Shown: in pieces, positions 8,205 through 17,996 of the stretch
Numbering within the stretch: the first letter of the stretch is position 1
Layout of the letters: the number at the start of each line of letters is the position of its first letter
Source of the DNA: Luteimonas endophytica
GTDB taxonomy: Bacteria > Pseudomonadota > Gammaproteobacteria > Xanthomonadales > Xanthomonadaceae
Direction: 5' to 3'
DNA: 64,000 nucleotides
Assembly: GCF_029887875.1 (NCBI RefSeq)
Contig: NZ_JARXRM010000046.1
Span: forward strand, 37,412 to 101,411
The notes under the pieces: generated by a model
Told to the model about the DNA's origin: nothing
The model's database searches: none
The model's input: the letters and a program-made list of their open reading frames with translations, nothing else
Translations under genes and position numbers: made by a program

Positions 8205-8528
8205 ATGGCTTTTCCAACCGCAGTCAACGATCAGGTGACCGACGCGGTCACCCAGTCCAACGTCAAGGTCATCGGCGAGTCGCCGGCGTTCGCGATGGGC
8301 TCGATCTACCAGAGCATGGCGCACTCGACCGGCATCCTGTTCGAGAACGCGGTCGCCGCGCAGCAGCAGCAGAACACGCTGGCGCTGGCCGCCGCCAACC
8401 AGGGCGTGATGCAGATCTACAGCCTCGACACCACCTCGGCGGCCGGCGCCACCGAGAAGGTCGCGCAGACCGGGGTGGCCGACAACCTGACCAGCCTGCT
8501 GACCGTCCTCGACTCGTTCCGGCGCTGA
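8205..8528 (+). CDS. RebB family R-body protein (2)
   Basis: A 107-residue RebB-domain protein: VNDQVTDAVTQSNVKVIGE, AFAMGSIYQSMAHSTGILFE and NAVAAQQQQNTLA, followed by a tail (VMQIYSLDTTSAAGATEKVA) ending in a leucine-rich helix. It aligns without gaps to the next gene for nearly its whole length, so the two are recent tandem duplicates. CCAGGAGACACAC precedes the ATG. It begins after a 114-base gap from the 195-residue protein, so it may have its own promoter. Function as an R-body structural subunit follows from the family. Confidence 0.92.
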   Translation: MAFPTAVNDQVTDAVTQSNVKVIGESPAFAMGSIYQSMAHSTGILFENAVAAQQQQNTLALAAANQGVMQIYSLDTTSAAGATEKVAQTGVADNLTSLLTVLDSFRR

Positions 8529-8610
8529 GGCCGGCAGTCGTATCCGTGACGCCGCCGGCGCCATCAGGGCCCGTGCACGCGTCTGATTCCGCACCCAGGA
8601 GATCCATCCC

Positions 8611-8955
8611 ATGGCATACCCCACTTCCGTCAACAACCAGATCACCGACGCGGTCACCCAGTCCAACGTCAAGGTGATCGCCGAGGCGCCGGCGTTCGGC
8701 ATGGCCTCGATGTTCCAGAGCCTGGCGCACTCCACCGGCATCCTCTACGAGAACGCGGTGGCGGCGCAGCAGCAGCAGAACACGCTGGCCCAGGCCGGTA
8801 CCAACCAGGGGGTGATGCAGGTCTACAGCCTCGACACCACCGCCGCGGCCGGCGCCAGCGAAAAGGTCGCGCAGACCGGCGTGTCCGACAACCTGAGCAG
8901 CCTGCTCACCGTGCTCAACGCCTTCCGCCCGCCGTCGACCCCGTCGGGCCTGTAA
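8611..8955 (+). CDS. RebB family R-body protein (3)
   Basis: A 114-residue RebB-domain protein: VNNQITDAVTQSNVKVIAE, AFGMASMFQSLAHSTGILYE, then NAVAAQQQQNTLA and the same DTTAAAGASEKVAQTGVSDN tail as its neighbour, plus a short PPSTPSG extension. It is 82 bases downstream of the previous rebB, with CCAGGAGATCC before the ATG. Tandem rebB copies differing mainly at the ends are usual where several subunits build one ribbon. A strong hairpin follows the stop. Confidence 0.92.
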   Translation: MAYPTSVNNQITDAVTQSNVKVIAEAPAFGMASMFQSLAHSTGILYENAVAAQQQQNTLAQAGTNQGVMQVYSLDTTAAAGASEKVAQTGVSDNLSSLLTVLNAFRPPSTPSGL

Positions 8956-8973
8956 GCCACGCAAGGCGACGAT

Positions 8974-9002
8974 GGCGTCCCCCGCGAGGCGCGGGGGACG
9001 CC
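8974..9002 (+). terminator. Hairpin after the last rebB gene
   Basis: A perfect 12-base-pair stem (GGCGTCCCCCGC with its complement) and a GAGGC loop begin 19 bases after the rebB stop. There is no T-run behind it, so it may be a factor-assisted terminator or an mRNA 3' stabiliser separating highly expressed rebB transcripts from the regulator gene. Confidence 0.55.
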
Positions 9003-9119
9003 GGACCGACAGGGGGGCGGGATGAGCGAGCGCATGCAGGGACGACGGTCGGGGGATTGCCGCGCGCGCGCGGCGAGGACGCCGCCGCAGAGGCGCGATC
9101 GGCGCGACAGGGAGCGCTG

Positions 9120-9899
9120 ATGGGTGCACAGGCGAAACCGGGCCGCGACATCCGCCCGATCCTGGAGAACTGCGCGCTGCTGCGCGGATCGCCGGCCGAG
9201 CTGCTCGACCACCTGCTCGGCCATGCGCACGAGTGCCGGTTGGGCGCAGGCGAGATCCTGTTCTTCAAGAACGACCCCGGCGAGTTCCTGGCATTGGTGC
9301 TGGGCGGCCAGATCTTCCGGGTGCTATACGGGCCCGATGGTCAGGAGCTGATCGTCGGCGCGGTCGAGGCCGGCGGGACCGTCGATGCCGCGGTGCTGGT
9401 CGACCGGCAGCGTCACAGCTTCACCGCGATCGCCCGCGGACCGACGCGGGTGCTGAGGCTGCAGCGTCGCCATTTCCCGCTGCTGCTGGCCGACCCGGTG
9501 GTGGCTGCGCGCGCGCATGCGGCGCTGTGCCTCGACCTGCGCCAGGCGATCGACGGCCTGGAGACGATGTGCCTGCACCGGCTGGAGTCGCGGCTGGCGC
9601 GGCACCTGCTCACCTGCCTGCAGGCCCAGGGAGGGGGATGCGGGAGCGCCGGCGAGATCGCCCTGCCGCCGACCCAGGGCATCCTCGCCGCGATGGTCAA
9701 CGTCAGCCGCCCGAAGCTCAATGCGCAGCTGCAGCGCTGGCACCGCAGCGGGCTGATCAGCAGGCGCCGCAACATGTTGCGCATCAACGACCTCGAGCTG
9801 CTGCGCTGCAAGGCCCGGCTCGCTCCGGATCCGCTGCCCGCGGCCAACGACGCCGAGCGCAGTCCGATGGGCGCCGGCGCGGCCGCCCGCCACGCGTAG
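9120..9899 (+). CDS. Crp/Fnr family transcriptional regulator
   Basis: A 259-residue regulator. Residues 15-130 form a cyclic-nucleotide-binding-like beta roll (LGAGEILFFKNDPGEFLALV, then GGQIFRVLYGPDGQELIVG). A connecting helix follows, then a winged helix from about residue 145 with recognition-helix sequence ILAAMVNVSRPKLNAQLQRW. No N-terminal cysteine cluster is seen, so it is not an Fnr-type iron-sulfur sensor, and the ligand is unknown. The ATG at 9120 is selected by AGGGAGCGCTG just upstream. It closes the Reb cluster; Crp-type regulators beside reb genes are known elsewhere, so control of the cluster is inferred. Confidence 0.85.
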   Translation: MGAQAKPGRDIRPILENCALLRGSPAELLDHLLGHAHECRLGAGEILFFKNDPGEFLALVLGGQIFRVLYGPDGQELIVGAVEAGGTVDAAVLVDRQRHSFTAIARGPTRVLRLQRRHFPLLLADPVVAARAHAALCLDLRQAIDGLETMCLHRLESRLARHLLTCLQAQGGGCGSAGEIALPPTQGILAAMVNVSRPKLNAQLQRWHRSGLISRRRNMLRINDLELLRCKARLAPDPLPAANDAERSPMGAGAAARHA

Positions 9900-9924
9900 A
9901 ATCGGCATTCGTCCGCAAGATGGT

Positions 9925-10989
9925 GTGCCGCCCGTGCCGAGCGCCGCAGGCGATCCCGCACTCGAAACCCTGCTGCTGCCCTTCGCCGAGGGCCGGCTCG
10001 GCTGGCCCGAAGCCGCGGATGGAGTGCCGCCGGTGCTGTTCCTGCGCGCCCGTCCTGGCGCCGCGTTGGCGCGCCATGGCCGCCAGGGGGTGCTGTGCGA
10101 GCAGACCTTCCGTCCGCTGTTCGACGCACTGCAGCGCGACGGCTACCGGGTGACCGAAGGCGGCGAATCGCGCCACCGGCTGGTGCTGCTGCTGCCGCCG
10201 CGGCAGCGCGACGAAGCGCGCGCGCTGTACGCCCGCGCGCTGGATCGGGCGGCCGACGACGGAGTGATCGTCGCCAGCCTCGCCAACGACGAAGGAGCGA
10301 AATCCGGGCAGGCGGATCTGGCACGCATCGCCGGCCCCGTGCAGGTGCTGTCGAAGCACCACTGCCGGGTCTTCTGGGCGCGGGCCGGCCAGGACGGCGA
10401 CGCCGCGCTCGCCGCGCAGTGGCGCGGCCTCGACGCGCCGCGGGCGGTCGCCGGCGGGCGTTTCCTCAGCCGCCCCGGCGTGTTCGCCTGGGACCGGGTC
10501 GATGCCGCCTCGGCGCTGCTGGCCGCGCACCTGCCGCCGAGCCTTGCCGGGCATGGCGCCGACCTGGGCGCGGGCTACGGCTATCTCGCGGCCGAGCTGC
10601 TGCAGCGCTGCCCGGCCGTCACCGCGCTGGACCTCTACGAGGCCGAACGGCGTGCGCTGGACCTGGCACGGGGCAACCTGGCGGCGCACGCCGCGCGGGT
10701 GACGCTGGGCTGGCACTGGCACGACGTCGCCACCGGGCTGCCGCGGCGCTACGACTTCATCGTCACCAACCCGCCGTTCCATGGCCATGGCCGGGCCCCG
10801 CTGCCGGAGCTGGGCCGCCGCTTCATCGAGGTCGCCGCGCAGGCGCTGCGGCCCGGCGGCGCGCTGTGGTTGGTCGCCAACCGCCAGTTGCCCTACGAGC
10901 AGGCGCTGGGCGCCGGCTTCGGCGAGGTACGCATGGTCGCCCAGCAGGCCGGCTTCAAGGTCGTCGAGGCGCGGAAGGCGCGGAAGTGA
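9925..10989 (+). CDS. rsmC: 16S rRNA (guanine-N2) methyltransferase, RsmC-like
   Basis: A 354-residue class I SAM-dependent methyltransferase with the two-domain layout of RsmC, which methylates G1207 of 16S rRNA. The N-terminal half (residues 1-190) is a degenerate methyltransferase fold. The catalytic half has motif I DLGAGYGYLAAELL (from about residue 212) and motif IV VTNPPFHGHG (about 279-288); NPPFH is typical of guanine-N2 enzymes. The start is uncertain: GTG at 9925, with another GTG nine bases later. The stop overlaps the GTG of rsuA, coupling two rRNA-modification genes. The orthologue could also be RlmG, but length and motif fit RsmC better. Confidence 0.82.
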   Translation: MPPVPSAAGDPALETLLLPFAEGRLGWPEAADGVPPVLFLRARPGAALARHGRQGVLCEQTFRPLFDALQRDGYRVTEGGESRHRLVLLLPPRQRDEARALYARALDRAADDGVIVASLANDEGAKSGQADLARIAGPVQVLSKHHCRVFWARAGQDGDAALAAQWRGLDAPRAVAGGRFLSRPGVFAWDRVDAASALLAAHLPPSLAGHGADLGAGYGYLAAELLQRCPAVTALDLYEAERRALDLARGNLAAHAARVTLGWHWHDVATGLPRRYDFIVTNPPFHGHGRAPLPELGRRFIEVAAQALRPGGALWLVANRQLPYEQALGAGFGEVRMVAQQAGFKVVEARKARK

Positions 10990-11687
10990 AGCTGGTCCGC
11001 CTGCTCGCGAACCTCGGCTACGGCAGCCGCCGGCAGGTCGCAGCGCTGTGCCGCGCGGGCCGGGTCACCGACGCCGCGGGCGAACCGCTGTATGCCGACG
11101 ACGTGGTGGCGCATGCCGAGGTCCGGCTCGACGGCGCGCCGCTCGATCCTGCGCACGGGGTGCTGCTGATGCTGCACAAGCCGGCCGGCTACACCTGTTC
11201 GACCCGCGATCCCGGGCGGGTGGTCCTGGACCTGCTGCCGCCGCGCTTCCGGCTGCGCTCGCCGCAACTGTCGACCGTGGGGCGTCTGGACCGCGACACC
11301 AGCGGCCTGTTGCTGCTGACCGACGACGGCGCGCTGCTGCACCGGATCATCGCGCCGAAATCCAGCCTGCCCAAGGTGTACGAGGCGGCGCTGGCCGAGC
11401 CGCTGCGCGGCGACGAGGCGGCACTGTTCGCCAGCGGTACCCTGCTGCTGGACTCGGAGCGCACCCCGCTGAAGCCGGCGCGGCTCGAGCCGCTCGATGC
11501 CCGGCGCGCGCGGCTGACCCTGACCGAGGGCCGCTACCACCAGGTCCGGCGGATGTTCGCCGCCACCGGCAACCGGGTCGAGCGGCTGCACCGCAGCCGG
11601 GTGGGCGGCCTGGCGCTCGACGGGCTGGCCGAGGGCGAATGGCGCATGCTCGGCGCCGCGGAGCGCGCGCGCCTGTTCGCGCCCTAG
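10986..11687 (+). CDS. rsuA: 16S rRNA pseudouridine(516) synthase RsuA
   Basis: A 233-residue RsuA-family pseudouridine synthase. An N-terminal S4-like RNA-binding domain covers residues 1-55 (LLANLGYGSRRQVAALCRAG). The catalytic core has HKPAGYTCST and VGRLDRDTSGLLLLT with the nucleophile Asp102, the same number as in E. coli RsuA. A C-terminal EGRYHQVRRMFAATGN motif follows. It starts with GTG overlapping the rsmC stop (GTGA), and its stop overlaps the convergent DUF1415 gene by four bases. RluE/RluF relatives cannot be excluded fully, but the S4 domain and length favour RsuA. Confidence 0.85.
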   Translation: MKLVRLLANLGYGSRRQVAALCRAGRVTDAAGEPLYADDVVAHAEVRLDGAPLDPAHGVLLMLHKPAGYTCSTRDPGRVVLDLLPPRFRLRSPQLSTVGRLDRDTSGLLLLTDDGALLHRIIAPKSSLPKVYEAALAEPLRGDEAALFASGTLLLDSERTPLKPARLEPLDARRARLTLTEGRYHQVRRMFAATGNRVERLHRSRVGGLALDGLAEGEWRMLGAAERARLFAP

Positions 11688-12256
11688 TCGCGGGCGGCGC
11701 CCGGCTCCTCGGCCAGCAGCGCGCGCCAGCCGGCATGGCCGAGCCGGCGCAGGGTGCGCAGGTTGCGCTCGACGATCACTCCCGGGTCCGGATACGCGGC
11801 CACCGCCCGGGCCACGCTGTCCTCGCGCAGCAGGTGCAGCATCGGATGCGGCGAGCGGTTGCTGAAGTTCCCGGGATCGTCCTCGTCGCTGCCGGCGAAG
11901 CGATACCGCGGATGGAAGCTGGCCACCTGCAGCACGCCATCGAGCTCCATCGTCTCGACCAGCGCGTCGGCGGCATCGAGGAAGTCGTTGTACTCGAGGA
12001 AGTCGCCCAGTACCCGCGGGTGGATCAGCAGGGTGGTGTCCACGACGTCGGCATCGGCGTCGCGCAGCAGCGCCAGCTCCGTGGCCAGCGCCTGCAGCAG
12101 CATGTCCGGGGTGCCTGCCTCGCTGAGCGCGAAGCGCACCTGGTCGCGGACCACCACCGCCTTGGCGAACGGGCACAGGTTCAGGCCGATCACCGCGCGC
12201 TGCAGCCAGCGGCGGGTCTCGGCGATCGGGTCGCTGGCGACGGCTTCGCGGTTCAT
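11684..12256 (-). CDS. DUF1415 family protein
   Basis: A 190-residue soluble protein with the DUF1415 pattern: IGLNLCPFAKAVV near residue 24, DTTLLIHPRVLGDFLEYNDF in the middle, ASFHPRYRFAGSDEDDPGNF and NRSPHPMLHLLREDSV later. Function is unknown. The conserved Cys in LCPFAK and several histidines could bind a metal, but this is inference. The ATG at 12256 fits the family start. It is tail-to-tail with rsuA, overlapping by four bases, and head-to-head with the EamA transporter gene. Confidence 0.9.
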   Translation of the reverse strand: MNREAVASDPIAETRRWLQRAVIGLNLCPFAKAVVVRDQVRFALSEAGTPDMLLQALATELALLRDADADVVDTTLLIHPRVLGDFLEYNDFLDAADALVETMELDGVLQVASFHPRYRFAGSDEDDPGNFSNRSPHPMLHLLREDSVARAVAAYPDPGVIVERNLRTLRRLGHAGWRALLAEEPGAARD

Positions 12257-12381
12257 GGCCCTATTCTGCCCGGAGCGCCCGGAGCATGCGCACCGCGCGC
12301 GGCGCGCTGCCGGGACCCGGCCGGAGATGGCTGCCGCCCGCGGCAGGCCATACCCTATGCGCCCCCACCGCAGGCGCTCCC

Positions 12382-13269
12382 GTGGCCGCTTCGATCGACG
12401 ACCCCTCGCGCCGCGGCGCCGCCTGGATGCTGCTCGCGGTGGCGCTTTTCGCGCTGATGGATGCCGGCATGAAGTGGCTGGCGGCCGACTACCCGCCGCT
12501 GCAGGTGGCCACGCTGCGCGGCGCCGCGGCGCTGCCGCTGGTGTTCGCCTGGGTGCTGCTGGGCGGGCGCGCGGCCACCCTGCTGCGGGTGCACTGGCGC
12601 CTGCACCTGGTGCGCGGGGCGCTCGGCATCGCGATGATGGCCGGCTTCGTCTACGGTCTGGCGCGGATGCCGATGTCGACCGCCTACGCGATCGTGTTCG
12701 TGGCGCCGCTGCTGGTCACCGCGATGGCGGTCCCGATCCTGGGCGAGCGGGTCGGGCCGCGCCGCTGGACCGCGATCGCCCTGGGCATGGCCGGGGTCCT
12801 GGTGGTGCTGCGGCCGACCGGCGAGGGCGTGATGACCCTGGCCGGGCTGGCGTTGCTCGGGGCGGCGGCCTGCTATGCGGCCGCGGCGATCACCGTGCGG
12901 ATCCTGGCGCAGCGCGACAGCACCGAGGCGATGGTGTTCTGGTTCCTGCTGCTGCTGGCGCTCGGCGCCGGCGCCCTGGCCTGGCCGGACTGGCGGCCGA
13001 TGCGCGCGCACGACGTGTGGGCGGTGGCCGGGGTGGGCGTCAGCGGGGCGTTGGCGCAGGTGGCGCTGACCCACGCCTTCCGGCTGGCGGAGGCGTCGCG
13101 GATCGCGCCGCTCGAGTACACCGGCCTGGTCTGGGTGGTGCTGCTCGACCTGGGCGTCTGGGGCGTGCTGCCCGACACGCCCACCTGGATCGGCGCGGCG
13201 ATCATCATCGCCAGCGGGCTGTACCTGCTGCGCCGCGAGCGCGTGCTCGCGATCGGGGCGCAGCCCTGA
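12382..13269 (+). CDS. EamA/DMT family transporter
   Basis: An inner membrane drug/metabolite transporter of about 295 residues with ten predicted helices and two EamA repeats. The first repeat begins GAAWMLLAVALFALMDAGMK and the second begins after LMTLAGLALL-type sequence near residue 155. GERVGPRRWTAIALGMAGVL closes the first repeat and APLEYTGLVWVVLLDLGVWG the second, both typical. GTG at 12382 is chosen as start because it precedes the first helix by about 15 residues; an upstream ATG at 12286 would add a proline-rich non-family segment. The substrate cannot be told from sequence. Confidence 0.85.
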   Translation: MAASIDDPSRRGAAWMLLAVALFALMDAGMKWLAADYPPLQVATLRGAAALPLVFAWVLLGGRAATLLRVHWRLHLVRGALGIAMMAGFVYGLARMPMSTAYAIVFVAPLLVTAMAVPILGERVGPRRWTAIALGMAGVLVVLRPTGEGVMTLAGLALLGAAACYAAAAITVRILAQRDSTEAMVFWFLLLLALGAGALAWPDWRPMRAHDVWAVAGVGVSGALAQVALTHAFRLAEASRIAPLEYTGLVWVVLLDLGVWGVLPDTPTWIGAAIIIASGLYLLRRERVLAIGAQP

Positions 13270-13318
13270 GCGTGCCGGCGATGCATCCGCTTCACCCCGT
13301 TCCGCCCAGGCTGCCACC

Positions 13319-13861
13319 ATGCCGCTGTTGCTGATTCCGGTGCTCGTGCTGTTCGGCCTCGTCGCGGTGCTGTTGCTGTGGCCGCTGGGGCTCTGGCTGC
13401 AATTGCGCGCCGGCGGCGCCAGGCGTCGCGCGCCGGCCTGGGCGGTGCGCCTCAACGCGCTTCTGCTGCCGGTCTCGGCGGCGCTGTTCCTGGCCGGAGC
13501 GGCCATGTCGGGGGTGTGGATCGAGGCCGCGTTGGCGCACGCGGCGGCGGGCCTGCTCGCCGGTGTACTGCTGGCCCGGGCCGGGCTATCGATCACCCGC
13601 TTCGAATATCTGCCGACCGGGCTGCACTACACCCCCAATCGCTGGCTGGCGCGGGCGCTCGTGATCCTGGTCGCGACCCGCATCGGGCTGGGGCTGTGGC
13701 AGCTCGCGCGGCGCCTGCAGGGCATTCCCGCCGACACCGGCGGCGAGTCCGCGTGGCAATGGCTCACGGCGCCGGCAGGGGTGTTCGCCGCGGGCGGGCT
13801 GCTGCTGGGCTACCACGCCGCCTACGCCTGGGGGCTGCGCCGGCGGGTGCGGCTCGCCTGA
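13319..13861 (+). CDS. Four-helix inner membrane protein of unknown function
   Basis: A 180-residue membrane protein starting with a very hydrophobic helix (residues 2-28). Two helices follow at about 43-68 and 72-90, then another around 105-125 and a last one near 150-172. The loop FEYLPTGLHYTPNRWLA resembles proteins related to the CcdC/DUF1453 group, but I make that link only weakly. It follows the EamA gene by 49 bases on the same strand, so it may share its transcript. A strong bidirectional hairpin follows the stop. Confidence 0.7.
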   Translation: MPLLLIPVLVLFGLVAVLLLWPLGLWLQLRAGGARRRAPAWAVRLNALLLPVSAALFLAGAAMSGVWIEAALAHAAAGLLAGVLLARAGLSITRFEYLPTGLHYTPNRWLARALVILVATRIGLGLWQLARRLQGIPADTGGESAWQWLTAPAGVFAAGGLLLGYHAAYAWGLRRRVRLA

Positions 13862-13887
13862 CGGGCGGACCCGGCCGGGTCCGCCCG
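13862..13887. terminator. Bidirectional terminator-like palindrome
   Basis: CGGGCGGACCCGG is followed directly by its exact complement, 13 bases each side, starting right after the stop of the upstream gene. It lies between convergent reading frames. There is no T-run, so it is called from position and symmetry. Confidence 0.55.
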
Positions 13888-13909
13888 CCGCTTCACGGGT
13901 CTTGCGCCG

Positions 13910-14311
13910 TCAGAACCGGGCGCCGACGCCCACGCCTACGGTCCAGCGATCGAGCTCGATGTCGCGCTCGACGGTCTCGCCGGCCAGCTCGGCGTCGGTG
14001 CGGGCGCGCATGTAGCGCGCGTCGGCACGGGCGAACCAGGTCGGGTTGATGTTGAAGTCCAGGCCCACGGTGCCGATCGCGCCCTTCGGGGTGGTCAGGC
14101 CGACGTGGTCGCCGCCCGGATTGAGATCCTCGTTGCCGATGTCGGACCGGTAGTAGCCCAGCCCCACGAACGGCCGGAAGGCGGTGTCGGGGTGGCCGAA
14201 GTGGTACTGGCCGCTCACGGCCACCGGCTGCTGCTCGATGGTGCCGATCTTGCCCTGGTCGCCGCGCACGCGGGGATTGAACTTGTCCGCCGCGCCCCAC
14301 CCGCGTTTCAC
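13910..14311 (-). pseudogene. 5'-truncated OmpW family outer membrane protein
   Basis: The frame encodes 133 residues that match the C-terminal 60 percent of OmpW barrels: PVAVSGQYHFG, TAFRPFVGLGYY, GTVGLDFNINPTWFARADAR, and a final strand ending in VGARF with terminal Phe. The family is normally about 200-220 residues and starts with a signal peptide and the first beta strands. Here the frame begins with MKRGWGAADKFNPRV, with no signal peptide and about 75 residues missing. The next gene begins 117 bases away on the other strand, so there is no room for the lost part. I infer a remnant left by a deletion; export would not be possible as it stands. Confidence 0.75.
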
Positions 14312-14427
14312 CGGCGCTGCAGCGAGTTCGCCGCCACCTGACGAAAGTCATGCCATCCACCGGCACACGCTTCGCGGGGCGCGCTCGCGCAGACTCCGCG
14401 CATCGGCAACGCGTTTCGGGAGAGCAC

Positions 14428-15192
14428 ATGCGCATGAAGCGACGGATCGGGGCCGCGGTACTGCTGCTGGCGTGCGGCGGCGCTGCCGCGAACGAGGTCG
14501 ACGTCTCCTGCAACGTCGACAGCGACTACGACTTCTCGCTCTCCGAGCGCAGCGTCATCCTCACCCGGGATTCGGGCGCGCCGCGCCGCCTGGTGATGCG
14601 CCGGGGCCGCCTGTTCGTGGACGACGCCTGGGTGCCGCTCGACAGCGCCGATCGCCGGCGCCTGGTCGACTACGAGCGCGAGGCCCGGGCGGTGGTGCCG
14701 CTGGCCCGCGACATCGGCCGCGAGGCGACCGAGATCGCATTCATCGCGCTGGGCGAGGTGGCCGCCGGGTTCAGCAGCGACCCCGACGCCACCCGCGGCA
14801 GGCTGGAAACCGCGCGCGCCAAGCTGGACCGACGGCTGGCAGGCTCGATGTCGGCCAACCGTTTCAGCAACGACGAGCTCGGCGAGGCCATCGGCCTGGC
14901 GGTGCGCGAGGTGCTGCCGACGGTGATGGGCGACATCGTGAGCGGCGCGGTGCGCGCCGCGTTCGGTGGCGACGTGGCGCGCCTTGAACGCATGGAGAAC
15001 CTCGACGCCGAACTCGAGGCGCTGATCGAGCCGCGCGCCGAGGCGCTGGGGCGCAAGGCCGAACGCCTGTGCGCCCGCATGGAGGCGCTGGACCGGATCG
15101 ACGATGCCCTCGAGTACCGGCTGCCCGACGGACGCCCGCTCGACCTGTTGCAGGTCGAGCGCACATCGAGGCGTCGCGCAGACGGCGCCTGA
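14428..15192 (+). CDS. DUF2884 (YggN-like) periplasmic protein
   Basis: A 254-residue protein with a signal peptide (MRMKRRIGAAVLLLACGGAAA, cut near residue 22). The mature part follows DUF2884/YggN: a short beta segment, LFVDDAWVPLDSADRRRL, YEREARAVVPLARDIGREAT, and a long helical region, with a late Cys-containing helix (KAERLCARM). Function is unknown. The ATG at 14428 is preferred over 14350 because it starts exactly at the signal peptide and follows CGGGAGAG. A strong intrinsic terminator follows, so it is probably monocistronic. Confidence 0.82.
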   Translation: MRMKRRIGAAVLLLACGGAAANEVDVSCNVDSDYDFSLSERSVILTRDSGAPRRLVMRRGRLFVDDAWVPLDSADRRRLVDYEREARAVVPLARDIGREATEIAFIALGEVAAGFSSDPDATRGRLETARAKLDRRLAGSMSANRFSNDELGEAIGLAVREVLPTVMGDIVSGAVRAAFGGDVARLERMENLDAELEALIEPRAEALGRKAERLCARMEALDRIDDALEYRLPDGRPLDLLQVERTSRRRADGA

Positions 15193-15228
15193 CCCCCGGC
15201 GACGGCTGCGTGCCGCCGCTCCTCCTCC

Positions 15229-15257
15229 GCCCCCGCATCCCCCGGGGGCTTTTTTTT
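15229..15257 (+). terminator. Intrinsic terminator before aceF
   Basis: GCCCCC pairs with GGGGGC across a nine-base loop, followed immediately by eight T residues. It ends the DUF2884 transcript 72 bases before the aceF start. Confidence 0.85.
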
Positions 15258-15328
15258 GGCTGCGGTTGGCGGCCGGCGCCGCTGCGGCCACAATACGGCT
15301 CTTCCCCCCTCGCAGCGCGGAGTGCCGC

Positions 15329-16780
<1,452 letters not shown>

Positions 16781-16892
16781 GCGGCATGAGCCTCGCGCCC
16801 ACGAGCGGCACGATGCGGCCGCCGGCGCGCGCGACGGCCGCCGCGGCGGCCGGAGGGTCGGCCGGTCGTGCCGGCGAGCGCGGCGGGCCGGA

Positions 16893-17996
16893 ATGAGCGC
16901 GGCGGCGTCCCCGGTCGTGGAGGCCAGCGCGCGGTCCATCGTCGGCCTGCGCGCGCTGCTCGATTACCCGCTGCTGCGGGTATCGGAGGTGACGGTCACC
17001 CCGGGCACCGTGTCGGCGGCACTGCTGGCGCTGCTGCTGGCATGGCTGGTCTCGGTGCTGCTGAGGCGGGGGATCCGGCGCTACGGCAACCGCCATCCGA
17101 ACGCCAACCAGGCCTCGCTGTACACCGTGTCGCGACTGGTCCACTACCTGGTGCTGGCGCTCGGCGTGCTGCTGGCCCTGGAGACGACCGGGATTCCGGT
17201 CGGCAAGTTCGCGGTGTTCGCCGGCGCGCTCGGGGTCGGCCTGGGCTTCGGGCTGCAGGCGATCTTCAGCAACTTCGTGGCCGGCCTGATCCTGCTGTTC
17301 GACCGTTCGCTCAAGGTCGGCGACTTCGTCGAGCTCGATGCCGAACTGCGCGGCACGGTCCGGGCCATCAACATCCGCGCCACGCTGATCACCACCAACG
17401 ACAACATCGACGTGATCGTTCCCAACTCCGAGTTCGTCAGCGGCCGGGTGGTCAACTGGACCCATGGCTCGGTGAACCGGCGGATCCGGGTGCGCTTCGG
17501 CGTCGCCTACGGGGTCGACAAGGAGCTGGTCAAGAAGGCCGCCCTGGAGGCCGCCGCGCAGGTGCCCTTCACGCTGGCGACCGAAGGCGACAAGCGGCCG
17601 CAGGTGTGGCTGGTGAACTTCGGCGACAGCGCGGTCGAGTTCATTCTCGCGGTGTGGCTCAACGAGGCCGCGGCGCGGCGCAACGCGGCGATCGAGGCCG
17701 CATACCTGTGGGAACTGGATTCCGCGCTCAAGCGCCACGGAATCGCGATCCCGTTTCCGCAGCGCGACCTGCACCTGCGCAGCCTGTTCGGCATGGAGGG
17801 CGCGGCCGCGGCCGCGGCGCTGCGCGGCGAGCGCGTCGACGCGGCCGCCGCCGGCGAGGCCCCGGCCAGCGCGCTGCATCCGCGCGAGCGCGCGGAGCTT
17901 TCCCGCAACGACGCCCGCGACGAGGCGGGGCGCCCGCCCGGCGACCCCGACGGGCCCGTCGCGGCGGAAGACGACGGCCGTGACCCTGACCGCTGA
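16893..17996 (+). CDS. MscS-family mechanosensitive ion channel
   Basis: A 367-residue small-conductance mechanosensitive channel. Helices lie at about residues 38-58 and 75-95. TM3 carries the family motif (FAGALGVGLGFGLQAIFSNF, about residues 109-128), then the beta domain (DRSLKVGDFVEL, NIRATLITTNDNIDVIVPNS). A C-terminal alpha/beta domain ends with IPFPQRDLHL, and a charged tail of about 70 residues extends beyond that motif. It sits between aceF and lpdA on the same strand, with gaps of 112 and 99 bases. The functional link to PDH is not obvious. Confidence 0.92.
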   Translation: MSAAASPVVEASARSIVGLRALLDYPLLRVSEVTVTPGTVSAALLALLLAWLVSVLLRRGIRRYGNRHPNANQASLYTVSRLVHYLVLALGVLLALETTGIPVGKFAVFAGALGVGLGFGLQAIFSNFVAGLILLFDRSLKVGDFVELDAELRGTVRAINIRATLITTNDNIDVIVPNSEFVSGRVVNWTHGSVNRRIRVRFGVAYGVDKELVKKAALEAAAQVPFTLATEGDKRPQVWLVNFGDSAVEFILAVWLNEAAARRNAAIEAAYLWELDSALKRHGIAIPFPQRDLHLRSLFGMEGAAAAAALRGERVDAAAAGEAPASALHPRERAELSRNDARDEAGRPPGDPDGPVAAEDDGRDPDR

